From a virus, in IMG/VR virus record IMGVR_UViG_3300044961_000039, positions 1 through 20,351 of that record: DNA of 20,351 nt. One strand, written 5' to 3'. Every line of letters starts with the position of its first letter. Position 1 is the first letter of the stretch. Made by a program: the position numbers and the translations under genes. Below are positions 1-7,902 of the stretch, in pieces. The notes beneath the pieces were generated by a model, which worked only from the letters and a program-made list of their open reading frames with translations, had not been told where the DNA came from and ran no database searches.

Positions 1-153
1 AAAAAGAGTGGTCTTATGCAAGAGCTTCGTATACGAGAGGCATATATGTCACCTTCAAAGTATCGTAAGTATCGCAAGAATGAGGCCATTAAGCGGCGGA
101 AGCGGGATGAACGTAAAAACGAATGGTCACGTAAAAATACTACTGAATGGTAA
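1..153 (+). CDS. 3' end of an unidentified gene with a strongly basic C-terminus (partial)
   Basis: The frame starting at base 1 is open for 50 codons and stops at TAA 151-153; its start lies left of the window, unless an internal ATG at 16 or 46 is used. The visible tail is very rich in Lys and Arg (a KRRKRDERK stretch) and ends in Thr-Thr-Glu-Trp. In T4 the genes before the scaffold gene are the portal, two small core proteins and the prohead protease, so a head-assembly protein is plausible by position. The sequence seen does not let me choose between them. Such a basic tail could bind DNA or the acidic scaffold encoded next door, but that is inference only. Confidence 0.6.
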   Translation, partial: KKSGLMQELRIREAYMSPSKYRKYRKNEAIKRRKRDERKNEWSRKNTTEW

Positions 154-310
154 AAAATTTAGGTAAAATTGTTATTATTAAGTTTTACTTACTATTTATT
201 TGTGTAATCACAGAATACGCTTTCACCTATAAAGCGTGCGGATGATTTTCGGTCTAACCGATATGAGGGCTCTGAATAGCCCTTTTAGACGTTTCTAGGA
301 AACTAATACT
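154..310 (+). promoter_or_regulatory. Leader of the scaffold gene with nested inverted repeats and promoter-like AT boxes
   Basis: This gap of 157 bases holds no gene. It has two AT boxes that could be late-promoter -10 elements, CTATTTAT at 192-199 and CTATAAAG at 227-234; neither is an exact T4 late box (TATAAATA). At 252-290 two inverted repeats are nested: GTCTAA (252-257) with TTAGAC (285-290), and inside them AGGGCT (266-271) with AGCCCT (278-283), the latter followed by four T. This could be a weak terminator for the upstream gene or a structured 5' leader. The scaffold ribosome binding site AGGA at 297-300 lies just after it. Confidence 0.35.
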
Positions 311-1462
311 ATGGCTAAAGACACATTATTAAAGGAAGCCATTGCCGACGCAAAGATGGTCAAGGAAGCAGCTATTGCAAATGCAATGATTACCTTGAAG
401 GAATCTTTCAAGCCGCAACTCTCTTCAATGCTTGCTGCAAAGCTTCGTAATGAAGAAGAGGGCGACGGCGATGATGATGCAGTGGAAGAACAGAAGAAGC
501 TTGATTCTTCTGATATTGGCGGCGGTGCCGTGACAGTTGACAACCCAGGACCAAAGAAGCCATCGGCAGTAGCGTCTTCGTCTTCAGATATTGAAAATCC
601 AGAACAGGAAGTAGAAACTTTCGGTGAAGGTATTGAAGATATGTTTGATGATGAGGAAGAAGATGAACTTGATGATGAAGTTCCTGATGCCGGTGTTGAC
701 GGTGAAGAAGAAGTTGACAACGACGGCGATGAAGACGATCTTGACCTTGAAGCAATCATTCGTGAACTTGAAGCCGATCTTATCGACGACGAAGGTGAAG
801 AAGATGTGCCAACAGAGGGATTTGATGATGTTCACGCCGGTGAAGAGGTTGACGGTGCTGTAACAACGGAAACCGTTGAAGGCGACGGTGATGACGGTGT
901 TCACCGTGATGGCAAGTCTCATCCGGCCAAATATGGTTTTAATGGCGGTAAGGTTACAGAAACAACCCTTGGTGAAGACGCCGAGGAAGAAGTAGACCTC
1001 GAAGAAATTCTTCGTGAAATGGAAGCAGATGAAGATGATATGGAAGATTCTTCTGAACAGATTGCAACCGAAAACGTTGAGCTCAAGCGTTCATTGCGTG
1101 AGCACCGCGAGGTGATCAAGCTACTTCGTAATCGTATCAACGAAGTCACATTGCTCAATAACAAGTTAATGTTTACAACTAAAATTTTCCGCAACTTCCA
1201 GTTGTCGGAAGGTCAGAAAAAGAAAGTTGTGGAGCAATTTGACCGCGCTACGACGCTTCGTGAGGCAAAGCTTGTGTATTCCACAATTGCCGAGTCTCTT
1301 GGTGTGAAGGCTGTTACCCCTAAGAAGGTAGCATCAAAGATCACCGAAGGTGCTTCTAAGACAGTTGCATCTACGAAGCCGAAGTCTCAGACAGTTCTAA
1401 CAGAAGGCGATGCAATTGTTGCTCGTCTCCAGAAGCTAGCCGGCATTCAACTAAACGGCTAA
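311..1462 (+). CDS. 22: Prohead core scaffold protein, gp22-like
   Basis: A 383-residue protein, best read as the internal scaffold on which the capsid protein assembles and which the prohead protease later degrades. Residues 1-48 are an Ala/Lys-rich helix starting MAKDTLLKEAIADAK, a beginning I associate with scaffolds of T4-related phages. Residues 48-250 are extremely acidic (Asp/Glu runs with Gly). Residues 250-335 look like a coiled coil and helical domain, and the C-terminus ends ARLQKLAGIQLNG. A short helix is duplicated inside the acidic part: LDLEAIIRELEAD at about 144-156 and VDLEEILREMEAD at about 228-240. The ATG at 311 follows AGGA at 297-300. The capsid gene starts 25 bases after the stop, as in T4 (22 then 23). 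The assignment rests on position, composition and terminal motifs, not on an alignment. Confidence 0.8.
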   Translation: MAKDTLLKEAIADAKMVKEAAIANAMITLKESFKPQLSSMLAAKLRNEEEGDGDDDAVEEQKKLDSSDIGGGAVTVDNPGPKKPSAVASSSSDIENPEQEVETFGEGIEDMFDDEEEDELDDEVPDAGVDGEEEVDNDGDEDDLDLEAIIRELEADLIDDEGEEDVPTEGFDDVHAGEEVDGAVTTETVEGDGDDGVHRDGKSHPAKYGFNGGKVTETTLGEDAEEEVDLEEILREMEADEDDMEDSSEQIATENVELKRSLREHREVIKLLRNRINEVTLLNNKLMFTTKIFRNFQLSEGQKKKVVEQFDRATTLREAKLVYSTIAESLGVKAVTPKKVASKITEGASKTVASTKPKSQTVLTEGDAIVARLQKLAGIQLNG

Positions 1463-1487
1463 TCACTCTAACCTATAGGAATATACT

Positions 1488-3056
1488 ATGAGTTTGAATC
1501 TAAACCAGCTTCTGTCTGAGAGCTCGACGCCGCTTGACGCTCTTCTAGCACAGTCCCGTGGACTTGCCAAGAAGTGGGAAAAGACGGGCTTGCTCGAAGG
1601 CATGAAATCCGAAATAGAACGCGGCAACATGGCCGTGCTTCTTGAAAACCAAGCTAAGCAGCTTGTACTTGAAAGCTCCCGTACCGGCGGTGCTAACGCA
1701 GAACAGTGGTCCGGTGTTGCTCTTCCACTAGTTCGTAAGGTCTTTGCAGAAATTGCTGCTAAGGAATTTGTATCGGTTCAGCCGATGAATCTCCCAAGCG
1801 GTCTTATCTTCTACATGGACTTTAAGTATGGCACAAACCAGCCACCGCGCCTTGCAGGTCAGTCCGTATATGGTGATACGACTTCATCGACGGCACCAGT
1901 TGGCGGTCTATATGGCGCAGGTCGTTTTGGTTATTCCATCAACGAAGTAACTGCATCGGGTCTAAGCATTACTTCGTCCTCGTTGGCAACAACGGCATCT
2001 GTCAACTTCTTGCAGGGTGTCAATCCGTCAGGTTTGGCTGAGTTTGAAGTTCCTCTTGCGAGCCTCCCAGGAGCTGACGTCAATGCCGTTCGTTCTTTCG
2101 TACCATCGGGTACATTATTTACTGGTTGGCTTCCAGCATTTACTCGTCTTAATGCTGCCAAGACCCACGTGGTCTTCGTTGCTAATGCAACGGCCGGTGC
2201 TACAATTAACCAAGTTGACTACACAGTTCAACCTGTTGATTCTAACCGTGGCGACTTTGAAGACCGTGTTGGTAGCTCGATTCCGCCAACGGGTGTGGAT
2301 CTCGGTATTCCAGAAATTGACATTGAACTTCGCTCTGAGCCTATTGTTGCCAAGAGCCGTAAGCTCAAGGCCGTCTGGACGCCGGAACTCGCACAAGACC
2401 TCAATGCTTACCACAGCATTGATGCCGAAGCTGAATTGACGGCAATGTTGAGTGAATACATTTCTTTGGAAATCGACCTTGAAATCCTAGAAATGTTGCT
2501 CACCAACGCTCAGACCACGGGTTACTGGTCAGCCAAGATTGCTCAGGTCTGGAATGGTACGGCGTTTGTACCTGATACAAACCTCGCCGCTCAGGCTTGG
2601 ACCACAATGACCTGGTACCAGACGCTTGGCAATGAAATTCAGAAGGTCAGCAACAAGATTCATCAGCTCACCCTTCGTGGTGGTGCTAACTTCATTGTTG
2701 TGTCACCATCTGTTGCTTCAATTCTTGAAGTAATTCCAGGTTTCACTGCTAAGACGGACGGCAACCAGAGCAACTTTGCAATGGGTGTCTCGCAGGTTGG
2801 AAGCTTCCAGAACCGCTTCCAGGTCTATAAGAATCCTTACCTCACGGGTAATGTGGCTCTTATGGGCTTCCGTGGTTCTAACTTCCTTGAGACTGGTGCT
2901 GTGTATGCTCCATACATCCCACTCATTATGACTCCGTTGGTCTATGATCCACAAAACTTCACGCCACGTCGTGGGGTAATGACTCGTTACGCTAAGAAGA
3001 TGGTTCGTAGCGAGTTCTTCGGTAAGATCGTCATTGACGGTGTTCCGAACCTCTAA
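1488..3056 (+). CDS. 23: Major capsid protein, gp23 family
   Basis: A 522-residue capsid subunit, close in length to T4 gp23 (521). The core motif KAVWTPELAQDLNAYHSID, followed by AEAELTAMLSEYISLEID, is the gp23 signature, and the C-terminal part with YDPQNFTPRRGVMTRYAKKM near residues 480-505 is typical of T4-related capsids. The first ~65 residues are helical and probably removed by the prohead protease, which cuts after (L/I)-x-E type sites; LLE at about 51-53 and VLE at about 61-63 are candidates. A Ser/Thr/Ala-rich stretch at about 150-265 probably corresponds to the inserted surface domain of gp23. The ATG is preceded by AGGA at 1477-1480. No gp24-like vertex paralogue follows. Arg is nearly always CGT or CGC, unlike the homing genes. 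A strong terminator lies directly downstream, which fits a very highly expressed gene. Confidence 0.97.
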   Translation: MSLNLNQLLSESSTPLDALLAQSRGLAKKWEKTGLLEGMKSEIERGNMAVLLENQAKQLVLESSRTGGANAEQWSGVALPLVRKVFAEIAAKEFVSVQPMNLPSGLIFYMDFKYGTNQPPRLAGQSVYGDTTSSTAPVGGLYGAGRFGYSINEVTASGLSITSSSLATTASVNFLQGVNPSGLAEFEVPLASLPGADVNAVRSFVPSGTLFTGWLPAFTRLNAAKTHVVFVANATAGATINQVDYTVQPVDSNRGDFEDRVGSSIPPTGVDLGIPEIDIELRSEPIVAKSRKLKAVWTPELAQDLNAYHSIDAEAELTAMLSEYISLEIDLEILEMLLTNAQTTGYWSAKIAQVWNGTAFVPDTNLAAQAWTTMTWYQTLGNEIQKVSNKIHQLTLRGGANFIVVSPSVASILEVIPGFTAKTDGNQSNFAMGVSQVGSFQNRFQVYKNPYLTGNVALMGFRGSNFLETGAVYAPYIPLIMTPLVYDPQNFTPRRGVMTRYAKKMVRSEFFGKIVIDGVPNL

Positions 3057-3082
3057 GTTGTTGTAACATAACAAGTTAGAAT

Positions 3083-3118
3083 AAAAAGGGCGACCTGTAA
3101 TGGGTCGCCTTTTTTATT
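3083..3118 (+). terminator. Rho-independent terminator after the capsid gene
   Basis: A 13-bp stem (one G-T pair) joins 3083-3095 to 3103-3115 around a 7-base loop; the GC core GGCGACC/GGTCGCC is followed by six T. It starts 26 bases after the capsid stop codon and separates the capsid gene from the inserted nuclease gene. Confidence 0.9.
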
Positions 3119-3149
3119 TGATCAAATCGTGGTTTGGTCATAACACATC

Positions 3150-3160
3150 CTACTTATAGA
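3150..3160 (+). promoter_or_regulatory. Promoter-like AT box before the HNH gene
   Basis: CTACTTATAGA lies 22-32 bases before the ATG at 3182 and after the capsid terminator, so a fresh transcript would be needed here. A nearly identical ACTTAT(A/G)G element occurs at 7914-7921 and 7944-7951 before the 89-residue gene. It resembles, but does not match, the T4 late box TATAAATA. Confidence 0.25.
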
Positions 3161-3172
3161 AGAACGCCCCAT

Positions 3173-3177
3173 GGAGG
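3173..3177 (+). promoter_or_regulatory. Ribosome binding site that fixes the HNH gene start
   Basis: GGAGG lies 4 bases before the ATG at 3182. The open frame extends upstream to a TTG at 3134, but that codon has no such site and lies 5' of the promoter-like box, so 3182 is the better start. Confidence 0.65.
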
Positions 3178-3181
3178 TATT

Positions 3182-4762
3182 ATGACAAAATCATATAAAA
3201 ACCGCCCGCCGCGAGGAAAGACTTCAAAAAATACACCGTGGCATCGGCCGTGTCCACAATGTAAACAAACCATGTATTATTCCTCAAAAGGAAATTTAGT
3301 AAAGGCAATCAAAAATAATCGTGTATGTATGCAGTGTAAAAATATATTCACTGATGAGTATCGGCAAAAAATTGCCAGTTCACTCAAGGGTAAAACATAC
3401 ATAAATCGTAAATCAAATAAGAAAACGACTATTAGCACATTCCATAAATCGTGTCCGGCATGTAATAGTATCATATACTATGCAAACAAATATTCACTTG
3501 ATCGTTCCATACGAACCAATGCGGTGTGTAATGGTTGTGCGTCGCACCTATACAAAAAAACATTCAACTGTGTTATTACACAAGATCATATCAATAAAAT
3601 GACAGCCACAAAGGCTGGCTACGACAGTTATGACGAATATGTGATTGATTATCCAAAAAAGCAACAATACCGGCGAGAGGTCCGCCGGATCACACGAGCA
3701 CAACCCATTCATTTGTTGCCAAATTATTCTGCTTATCAAACAAGCGTTGGTAGAAATGGGATACAAAATGCTTATCAACTTGATCATATCATAAGCATTG
3801 ACGAGGGCTATAAACGAAATATTCCACCGCATGTGATCGGCAATATTAAAAACCTACAAATCATTAGTTGGGAACATAATATTGCAAAGCGGAATAAACC
3901 ATCACAGTCGTTTTATTCGTGGATACACGATATCTTGAATGATGCGGTATTTGATCATATGGTCGGTCAATTTCCAGTATCAGTATATTCAAAACAGCAC
4001 GGCGCAGTCATTCACTATACCGATATACGAATTGACGGTGAGTTTAGCTCAGGTATATCATCATCATCCCTGTATAAAGTTCGTCAGACGGTGCTTGATA
4101 GAAATGAAATATTTATCAATGTATTTAGTTCTGAGTGGGAAGAAAAAACCGAGTTGGTGAAACATAAAATTTTACATATTCTGAATCGTTCGTCAACGAC
4201 CCCACTCTATGCTCGCACAATGCGCCCGGCGGTGATTTCTAATACCGTTGCGAAAGAATTTTTAGAAGAACATCATATTCAAGGATTTACCCCATCAACA
4301 TATTATTATGGATTATACCACGGTGTTACTTTGGTTGCTGTGATGACATTTTCCAAAAACCGTGTTGTTACTGGTAATCGCCCTGCCGAAAACACATATG
4401 AGATGGTACGATATGCTACACATATGAATTATAAGATTATTGGTGGATTTTCAAAATTATTACAATTTTTTATCCGTGAACATAGGCCAATTACAATATA
4501 TTCATATGCCAATTTACGATATAGTCAATCAACCACAGTATATGACCGTACCGGATTTAAACCTATACATACCACCGCACCTGGATATTTTTATGTCAAG
4601 GATGGCATGGCGTTGCACCGGTATAGATTTAGAAAATCAACACTGGTATCACAGGGATATGACCCGAATTTGTCTGAAACCGATATTATGAAACAACTTG
4701 GATACGACCGAATTTGGGACTGCGGGCACCGTCGATATGAACTAAATTGTTTAAACGACTAA
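3182..4762 (+). CDS. Free-standing HNH homing-endonuclease-like protein with decayed second nuclease domain
   Basis: A 526-residue protein, probably a mobile DNA endonuclease inserted between structural genes. In order: two similar zinc ribbons (Cys24/27 with 49/52, and Cys91/94 with 116/119); a helical linker; an HNH domain with Asp201-His202, Asn221 or Asn224, and His232-Asn233 followed by basic residues; residues ~268-330, which line up with the Vsr-like nuclease domain of the gene at 10745 but lack its acidic active-site residues (IHYTD where the other has IEFNG); and residues ~342-526, a domain shared with that same protein (YGLYH, LVAVMTF, GGFSKLL, SYAN, GYDRIWDCG). It is AT-rich and uses CGA and CGG for Arg, unlike the neighbouring virion genes, which suggests horizontal arrival. 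The HNH class is clear; homing is inferred from position and family habit. The shared C-terminal domain has no function I can assign. Confidence 0.88.
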   Translation: MTKSYKNRPPRGKTSKNTPWHRPCPQCKQTMYYSSKGNLVKAIKNNRVCMQCKNIFTDEYRQKIASSLKGKTYINRKSNKKTTISTFHKSCPACNSIIYYANKYSLDRSIRTNAVCNGCASHLYKKTFNCVITQDHINKMTATKAGYDSYDEYVIDYPKKQQYRREVRRITRAQPIHLLPNYSAYQTSVGRNGIQNAYQLDHIISIDEGYKRNIPPHVIGNIKNLQIISWEHNIAKRNKPSQSFYSWIHDILNDAVFDHMVGQFPVSVYSKQHGAVIHYTDIRIDGEFSSGISSSSLYKVRQTVLDRNEIFINVFSSEWEEKTELVKHKILHILNRSSTTPLYARTMRPAVISNTVAKEFLEEHHIQGFTPSTYYYGLYHGVTLVAVMTFSKNRVVTGNRPAENTYEMVRYATHMNYKIIGGFSKLLQFFIREHRPITIYSYANLRYSQSTTVYDRTGFKPIHTTAPGYFYVKDGMALHRYRFRKSTLVSQGYDPNLSETDIMKQLGYDRIWDCGHRRYELNCLND

Positions 4763-4770
4763 GTTGTAAA

Positions 4771-4785
4771 CTATTTATTATAAAC
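4771..4785 (+). promoter_or_regulatory. Promoter-like AT box before the 205-residue gene
   Basis: CTATTTATTATAAAC sits 20-34 bases before the ATG at 4805 and just after the HNH stop codon. It holds both a CTATTTAT copy (as at 192-199) and a TTATAAA core. A late promoter here would restart transcription beyond the inserted nuclease gene. The evidence is motif similarity and position only. Confidence 0.3.
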
Positions 4786-4804
4786 CCGATTTCGGAGATC
4801 CTTC

Positions 4805-5422
4805 ATGGAACATAGTATGAAGTTATCTGTTTTGTTAGAGCGAGCGCTAACAGAAGATGAGAAAATGAAGATGTTGTCACAGACCGTAAAGAATCCCGAG
4901 ACGGGTAATGATATCACTGTGAAAACGGCATTGGGATATCCCAAGAATCACCCGGCTCGAAAAGCGGCCGCTAAGATTTATGCACAATTTATGAATAAAA
5001 CATCGGCCGATCAGAAGCCGGCACCTGATCCGACTGCCGGTCCCGGTTCATATCCATCGAACCACTTGCCATTGGATCCTGCTAACAACAAAAACATACC
5101 AGATGACAGTCCATTTTTACGCTGGATCAGAGCTAAGCAGGAAAAAAGGCGACGTCTAGGTCAACGTCAACAACCACAAGAACCCTCTGCTCAGTCTTCC
5201 GTGTCCGGTCCGGTTAACAGTCCCGGTGCAGATTCATTGAACAAGGGGCCAAACACCTCGCCAGCATATGATAAATCGCGTTCAAATCCAACATCTGTTC
5301 CTCAACAACCACAATCAGTTGATTTTGATGACGATGATTATTATCACGCGCGCCGCGATGATGCATTAACTGGCGACTATTATCGCAGATGGCGTGATCG
5401 CCGACCCCGTAGATTTAGATAA
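4805..5422 (+). CDS. Unidentified 205-residue low-complexity protein, probably virion-related
   Basis: I do not recognise this gene. Residues 1-65 look folded and include a motif VKNPETGNDITVKTALGY followed by HPARKAA (about 28-53), of the NP-x-TG...I-V...AL-Y type that I associate with other large-virus and phage proteins; that link is a recollection, not a verified match. Residues 70-170 are rich in Pro, Gln, Ser and Asn and likely disordered. The end is acidic (DFDDDDYY) and then strongly basic with Tyr and Arg (YYRRWRDRRPRRFR). The ATG is preceded by GGAG at 4794-4797 with 7-base spacing. It starts a cluster ending with the gp15-like gene, with only 18 bases before the gp13-like gene, so a head or neck role is plausible. 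No catalytic motif or membrane segment is visible. Confidence 0.8.
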   Translation: MEHSMKLSVLLERALTEDEKMKMLSQTVKNPETGNDITVKTALGYPKNHPARKAAAKIYAQFMNKTSADQKPAPDPTAGPGSYPSNHLPLDPANNKNIPDDSPFLRWIRAKQEKRRRLGQRQQPQEPSAQSSVSGPVNSPGADSLNKGPNTSPAYDKSRSNPTSVPQQPQSVDFDDDDYYHARRDDALTGDYYRRWRDRRPRRFR

Positions 5423-5440
5423 TAATCACCAGAGAATACA

Positions 5441-6649
5441 ATGCCATTAGATCCGGTTGGTGGTGGACCAGTAGTTCCAATTCGTATTTGGCCTGGGTCC
5501 GGTAGCGCAAACGTTGCCGGAAAAACGTCGTTTGCGCTTTTTGATGATGATGATGACTTTGTTGAAGTTGCGCCGCAACTTGCAAAACATATTTGTTCAA
5601 CATTGGGATATCCTATTGTATCTGTAGAACTTGAAGATACTAACATTTACGCCAATTTTGAAAAGGCTACGATGGCGTTCGCGGCTATTGTAAATGAATT
5701 CAATATGCGCGAAAATATGATGATGTATCAGGGTATGTCCACGGGATCATCATTTAGTCAAAAATTACTCAAGAGTAGTCCGGTACCATATGTGGTAAAG
5801 CTTGCCGCTGATTATGGTACTGAGGCCATGTCTGGTGGAACTGTAGATGTTAAGCGTGGTTATGTAACCATGCAGAAAGGTCAACAAGAATATGACTTGC
5901 AAAGTCTATGGGCCGCAGTTAGTGAGTCGGGTAACCGACTAGAAATTAAACGAGTATTCCATGAACGTGTGCCGGCTATGCAAAGATTCTTTGATCCGTT
6001 TGCTGGCACGGGAACTGACTTAAGCAGCTTAATGGGCAGTTTTGGGTGGCAAGGTTTTGCCGTGGCATCCAACTTTTTGGTCATGCCTACATATGAAACC
6101 ATTCTTCGCGCACAAGCTATTGAATTAAACGATCAAATTCGTCGTTCTAACTATAGTTTTGAAATTCGCAATAACAAACTCAGACTTTATCCAGTTGTTA
6201 CTGATGATACCGCCGGCGACCGAGTGTGGTTTGAATATATTGTCGAGCGTGATAAGTTTCGCTCGGACCCAAGCGGTTCGGTTGGTGGCAAATTAGAACG
6301 AGGGGTCGTCAGTGATTACAGCAATGTTCCATTTGCTTATGTGCCATTTTCTGATATCAATGATGTAGGCCGTGATTGGATTTATCGTTATACACTTGCA
6401 TTGTCTAAGATTACTCTTGGATATATTCGTAACAAATATGATAGTTTGCCTATTCCAAATGCTGAAGTAACTCTTGACGGCGACCGTTTACGTCAAGAAG
6501 GTCAATCAGAAATTGAACGTCTTGAAGAGTATCTTCGTGAAACATTAGAGCAAACAGGTAAAAAAGCTCAAATGGAAAAACAAAAAGAAAATGAAATGAA
6601 TGCACAGGAAATCCTAAAGCGTGTTCCTTTACCCCTTTATGTGTTTTAA
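5441..6649 (+). CDS. 13: Neck (head completion) protein, gp13-like
   Basis: A 402-residue protein (T4 gp13 is 309). Near residues 50-70 it reads LGYPIVSVELEDTNIYANF, matching the N-terminal gp13 pattern LGAPIINVELT...IYDC; the region that follows (NEFNMRENMMMYQG, then GYVTMQKGQQEYDLQSLW) is typical of gp13-like structural proteins of distant T4 relatives as I remember them. gp13 joins gp14 to close the head after DNA packaging and to form the tail docking surface. The first ~40 residues (Pro/Gly-rich, then acidic) and a C-terminal charged helix at ~345-395 are extensions relative to T4. The ATG follows AGAGA at 5431-5435. The gene is followed after 3 bases by the gp14-like gene and then gp15-like, the T4 order 13-14-15, which supports the call. 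Confidence 0.82.
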   Translation: MPLDPVGGGPVVPIRIWPGSGSANVAGKTSFALFDDDDDFVEVAPQLAKHICSTLGYPIVSVELEDTNIYANFEKATMAFAAIVNEFNMRENMMMYQGMSTGSSFSQKLLKSSPVPYVVKLAADYGTEAMSGGTVDVKRGYVTMQKGQQEYDLQSLWAAVSESGNRLEIKRVFHERVPAMQRFFDPFAGTGTDLSSLMGSFGWQGFAVASNFLVMPTYETILRAQAIELNDQIRRSNYSFEIRNNKLRLYPVVTDDTAGDRVWFEYIVERDKFRSDPSGSVGGKLERGVVSDYSNVPFAYVPFSDINDVGRDWIYRYTLALSKITLGYIRNKYDSLPIPNAEVTLDGDRLRQEGQSEIERLEEYLRETLEQTGKKAQMEKQKENEMNAQEILKRVPLPLYVF

Positions 6650-6652
6650 TTT

Positions 6653-7105
6653 ATGCGGTTTGTCAGTCAACAGGATTACAATTTATTTTTACATCTGAAT
6701 CGTGAACTCATCAATACATTTATTGATGTGCAAATTGTAATTTATAAGATCAATGTAGAAGAATCAAAAAAGAACATCTACGGTGAAGCAACGATTAAAC
6801 GATGGGCACGGGGCACGCAGATTCCTGCACTTGTTAATCGTGATATGACTACCGCAGTGAAAGACATTCAGACCGTAAATACCGAACAAAGTGTAGAGTT
6901 TCATTTATTGCGTGAAGAGTGTAAGAGTCGTAATATTTTTCCTGAGATCGGTGACATTATTAATTTTGATGGAGCATACTACGAAATTAACAATACTAAT
7001 GAAGTTCAGTTAGTAGCCGGTCAGTCCATTTATAATCACTCGATTACGTGTACGTGTCACTTGACTCGAAACACCAATTTGCAGCTTGAGGAGCCTGACC
7101 GATGA
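6653..7105 (+). CDS. 14: Neck protein, short gp14-like
   Basis: A 150-residue protein between gp13- and gp15-like genes, the position of T4 gene 14 (256 residues in T4). Residues 100-140 read GDIINFDGAYYEINNTNEV, then QLVAGQSIYNHSITC; this parallels the gp14 segment with GDLIYF...FEINWVE and GQNAIRKITAGKFIYS. The N-terminal part also has a counterpart region (GEATIKRW, then a segment like LLREECKSRNIFPEIGD). The protein would sit with gp13 at the head-tail junction. It starts 3 bases after the gp13 stop with no evident ribosome binding site, so translation is probably coupled to gp13. Its last four bases overlap gp15 (ATGA). The call rests strongly on gene order; the similarity is limited to short stretches. 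Confidence 0.7.
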   Translation: MRFVSQQDYNLFLHLNRELINTFIDVQIVIYKINVEESKKNIYGEATIKRWARGTQIPALVNRDMTTAVKDIQTVNTEQSVEFHLLREECKSRNIFPEIGDIINFDGAYYEINNTNEVQLVAGQSIYNHSITCTCHLTRNTNLQLEEPDR

Positions 7106-7902
7106 GTGGTGTTAACAAGAATAATAGATATGATGCTCTAGGCCAGACTATTGATGATACTCAAAATCGTGGACTGGACAATCGATTTGAAGACGATGAT
7201 AAATCTCCGCTTCGTATCACCTTAATGACGATTGATGAAATCATCATTAACTACTTCGATGATGTTATCAAACCGAGGATTGTAACGTTGGATGCAGTTC
7301 AACGAGTGCCCATTATTTATGGTTCCGGCGAACGATGGGCAATGTTTAGGAAGGATGGATTTTTACGGGCACCAAATACCGATAAAGCTCTTACGCCGAT
7401 GATTATGATTCGTCGCAGAAATATTGAACGTGGACGATTAACAAATCCCGTAAACAAGTATTTGGAAACGGCCTGGGAGTCTGGTTGGAATCGACGTAAT
7501 GCATATGATAAATTTGCTGTGTTGAACGGCATTCAACCGAGTCGAAAATTTCACACAGTTATTATCCCGGATTATATAGACATCAACTACGATGTGGTGG
7601 TGTGGACAGAATACGAAGAACAAATGAGCGATTTACTCGGTCAGATTCAGGTTGAAACCGAAGAATATTGGGGCGTTCGCAATAATTTCAAGTTTCGTGT
7701 AAAAATTGATACTATGGACAGTCAAACTGACCTTGAATCGGCGCAAGATCGTGTAGTGAGAACTGCGTTTACAATGAAAGTTGGTGCATACCTCATTCCG
7801 GAACGTATGGTCAAAAATGCAAAAATTGTGTCTACAAACCAGAAAGTTTACACCGCCAAAAAGGTGGTCGCAATTGTCGAAGTAGACGGAACAAAAAAAT
7901 AA
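7102..7902 (+). CDS. 15: Tail terminator (tail completion and sheath stabiliser), gp15-like
   Basis: A 266-residue protein, close to T4 gp15 (272). Shared features: RVPIIYGSGERWAMFRKDG at about 68-86 (T4: RVPITYASKEHFMMK), a following segment ending in PMIMIRRRNIERGRLTNPVN (T4: LPRINLHLVDFSYNAP), the central strand YDVVVWTEYEEQMSDLLGQI (T4: YELSIFTRYEDDMFQIVEQI), and a late beta region FTMKVGAYLIP (T4: LTFEVNGWMYPP). gp15 forms the hexameric ring that caps the sheath and tube and docks the tail to the neck. GAGGAG at 7087-7092 supports the start; the ATG overlaps the gp14-like stop as ATGA. The first ~35 residues are polar and probably flexible. Confidence 0.9.
   Translation: MSGVNKNNRYDALGQTIDDTQNRGLDNRFEDDDKSPLRITLMTIDEIIINYFDDVIKPRIVTLDAVQRVPIIYGSGERWAMFRKDGFLRAPNTDKALTPMIMIRRRNIERGRLTNPVNKYLETAWESGWNRRNAYDKFAVLNGIQPSRKFHTVIIPDYIDINYDVVVWTEYEEQMSDLLGQIQVETEEYWGVRNNFKFRVKIDTMDSQTDLESAQDRVVRTAFTMKVGAYLIPERMVKNAKIVSTNQKVYTAKKVVAIVEVDGTKK

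Noticed and set aside
295-759. Minus-strand open frame of 154 codons, Ser/Pro-rich, opposite the scaffold gene
   Set aside because: It is the antisense of Asp/Glu/Ala codon runs (GAA, GAT, GAC read backwards as Ser, Phe, Val codons) and has no folded-protein character or independent context.
3134-3181. Upstream TTG start of the HNH gene
   Set aside because: It has no ribosome binding site, whereas GGAGG precedes the ATG at 3182. The extra 16 residues do not look like part of the zinc-ribbon domain.
4805-5422. gp24-like vertex protein directly after the capsid region
   Set aside because: The product has only 205 residues, is mostly low-complexity, and shares no capsid-fold motif with the gp23-like protein.
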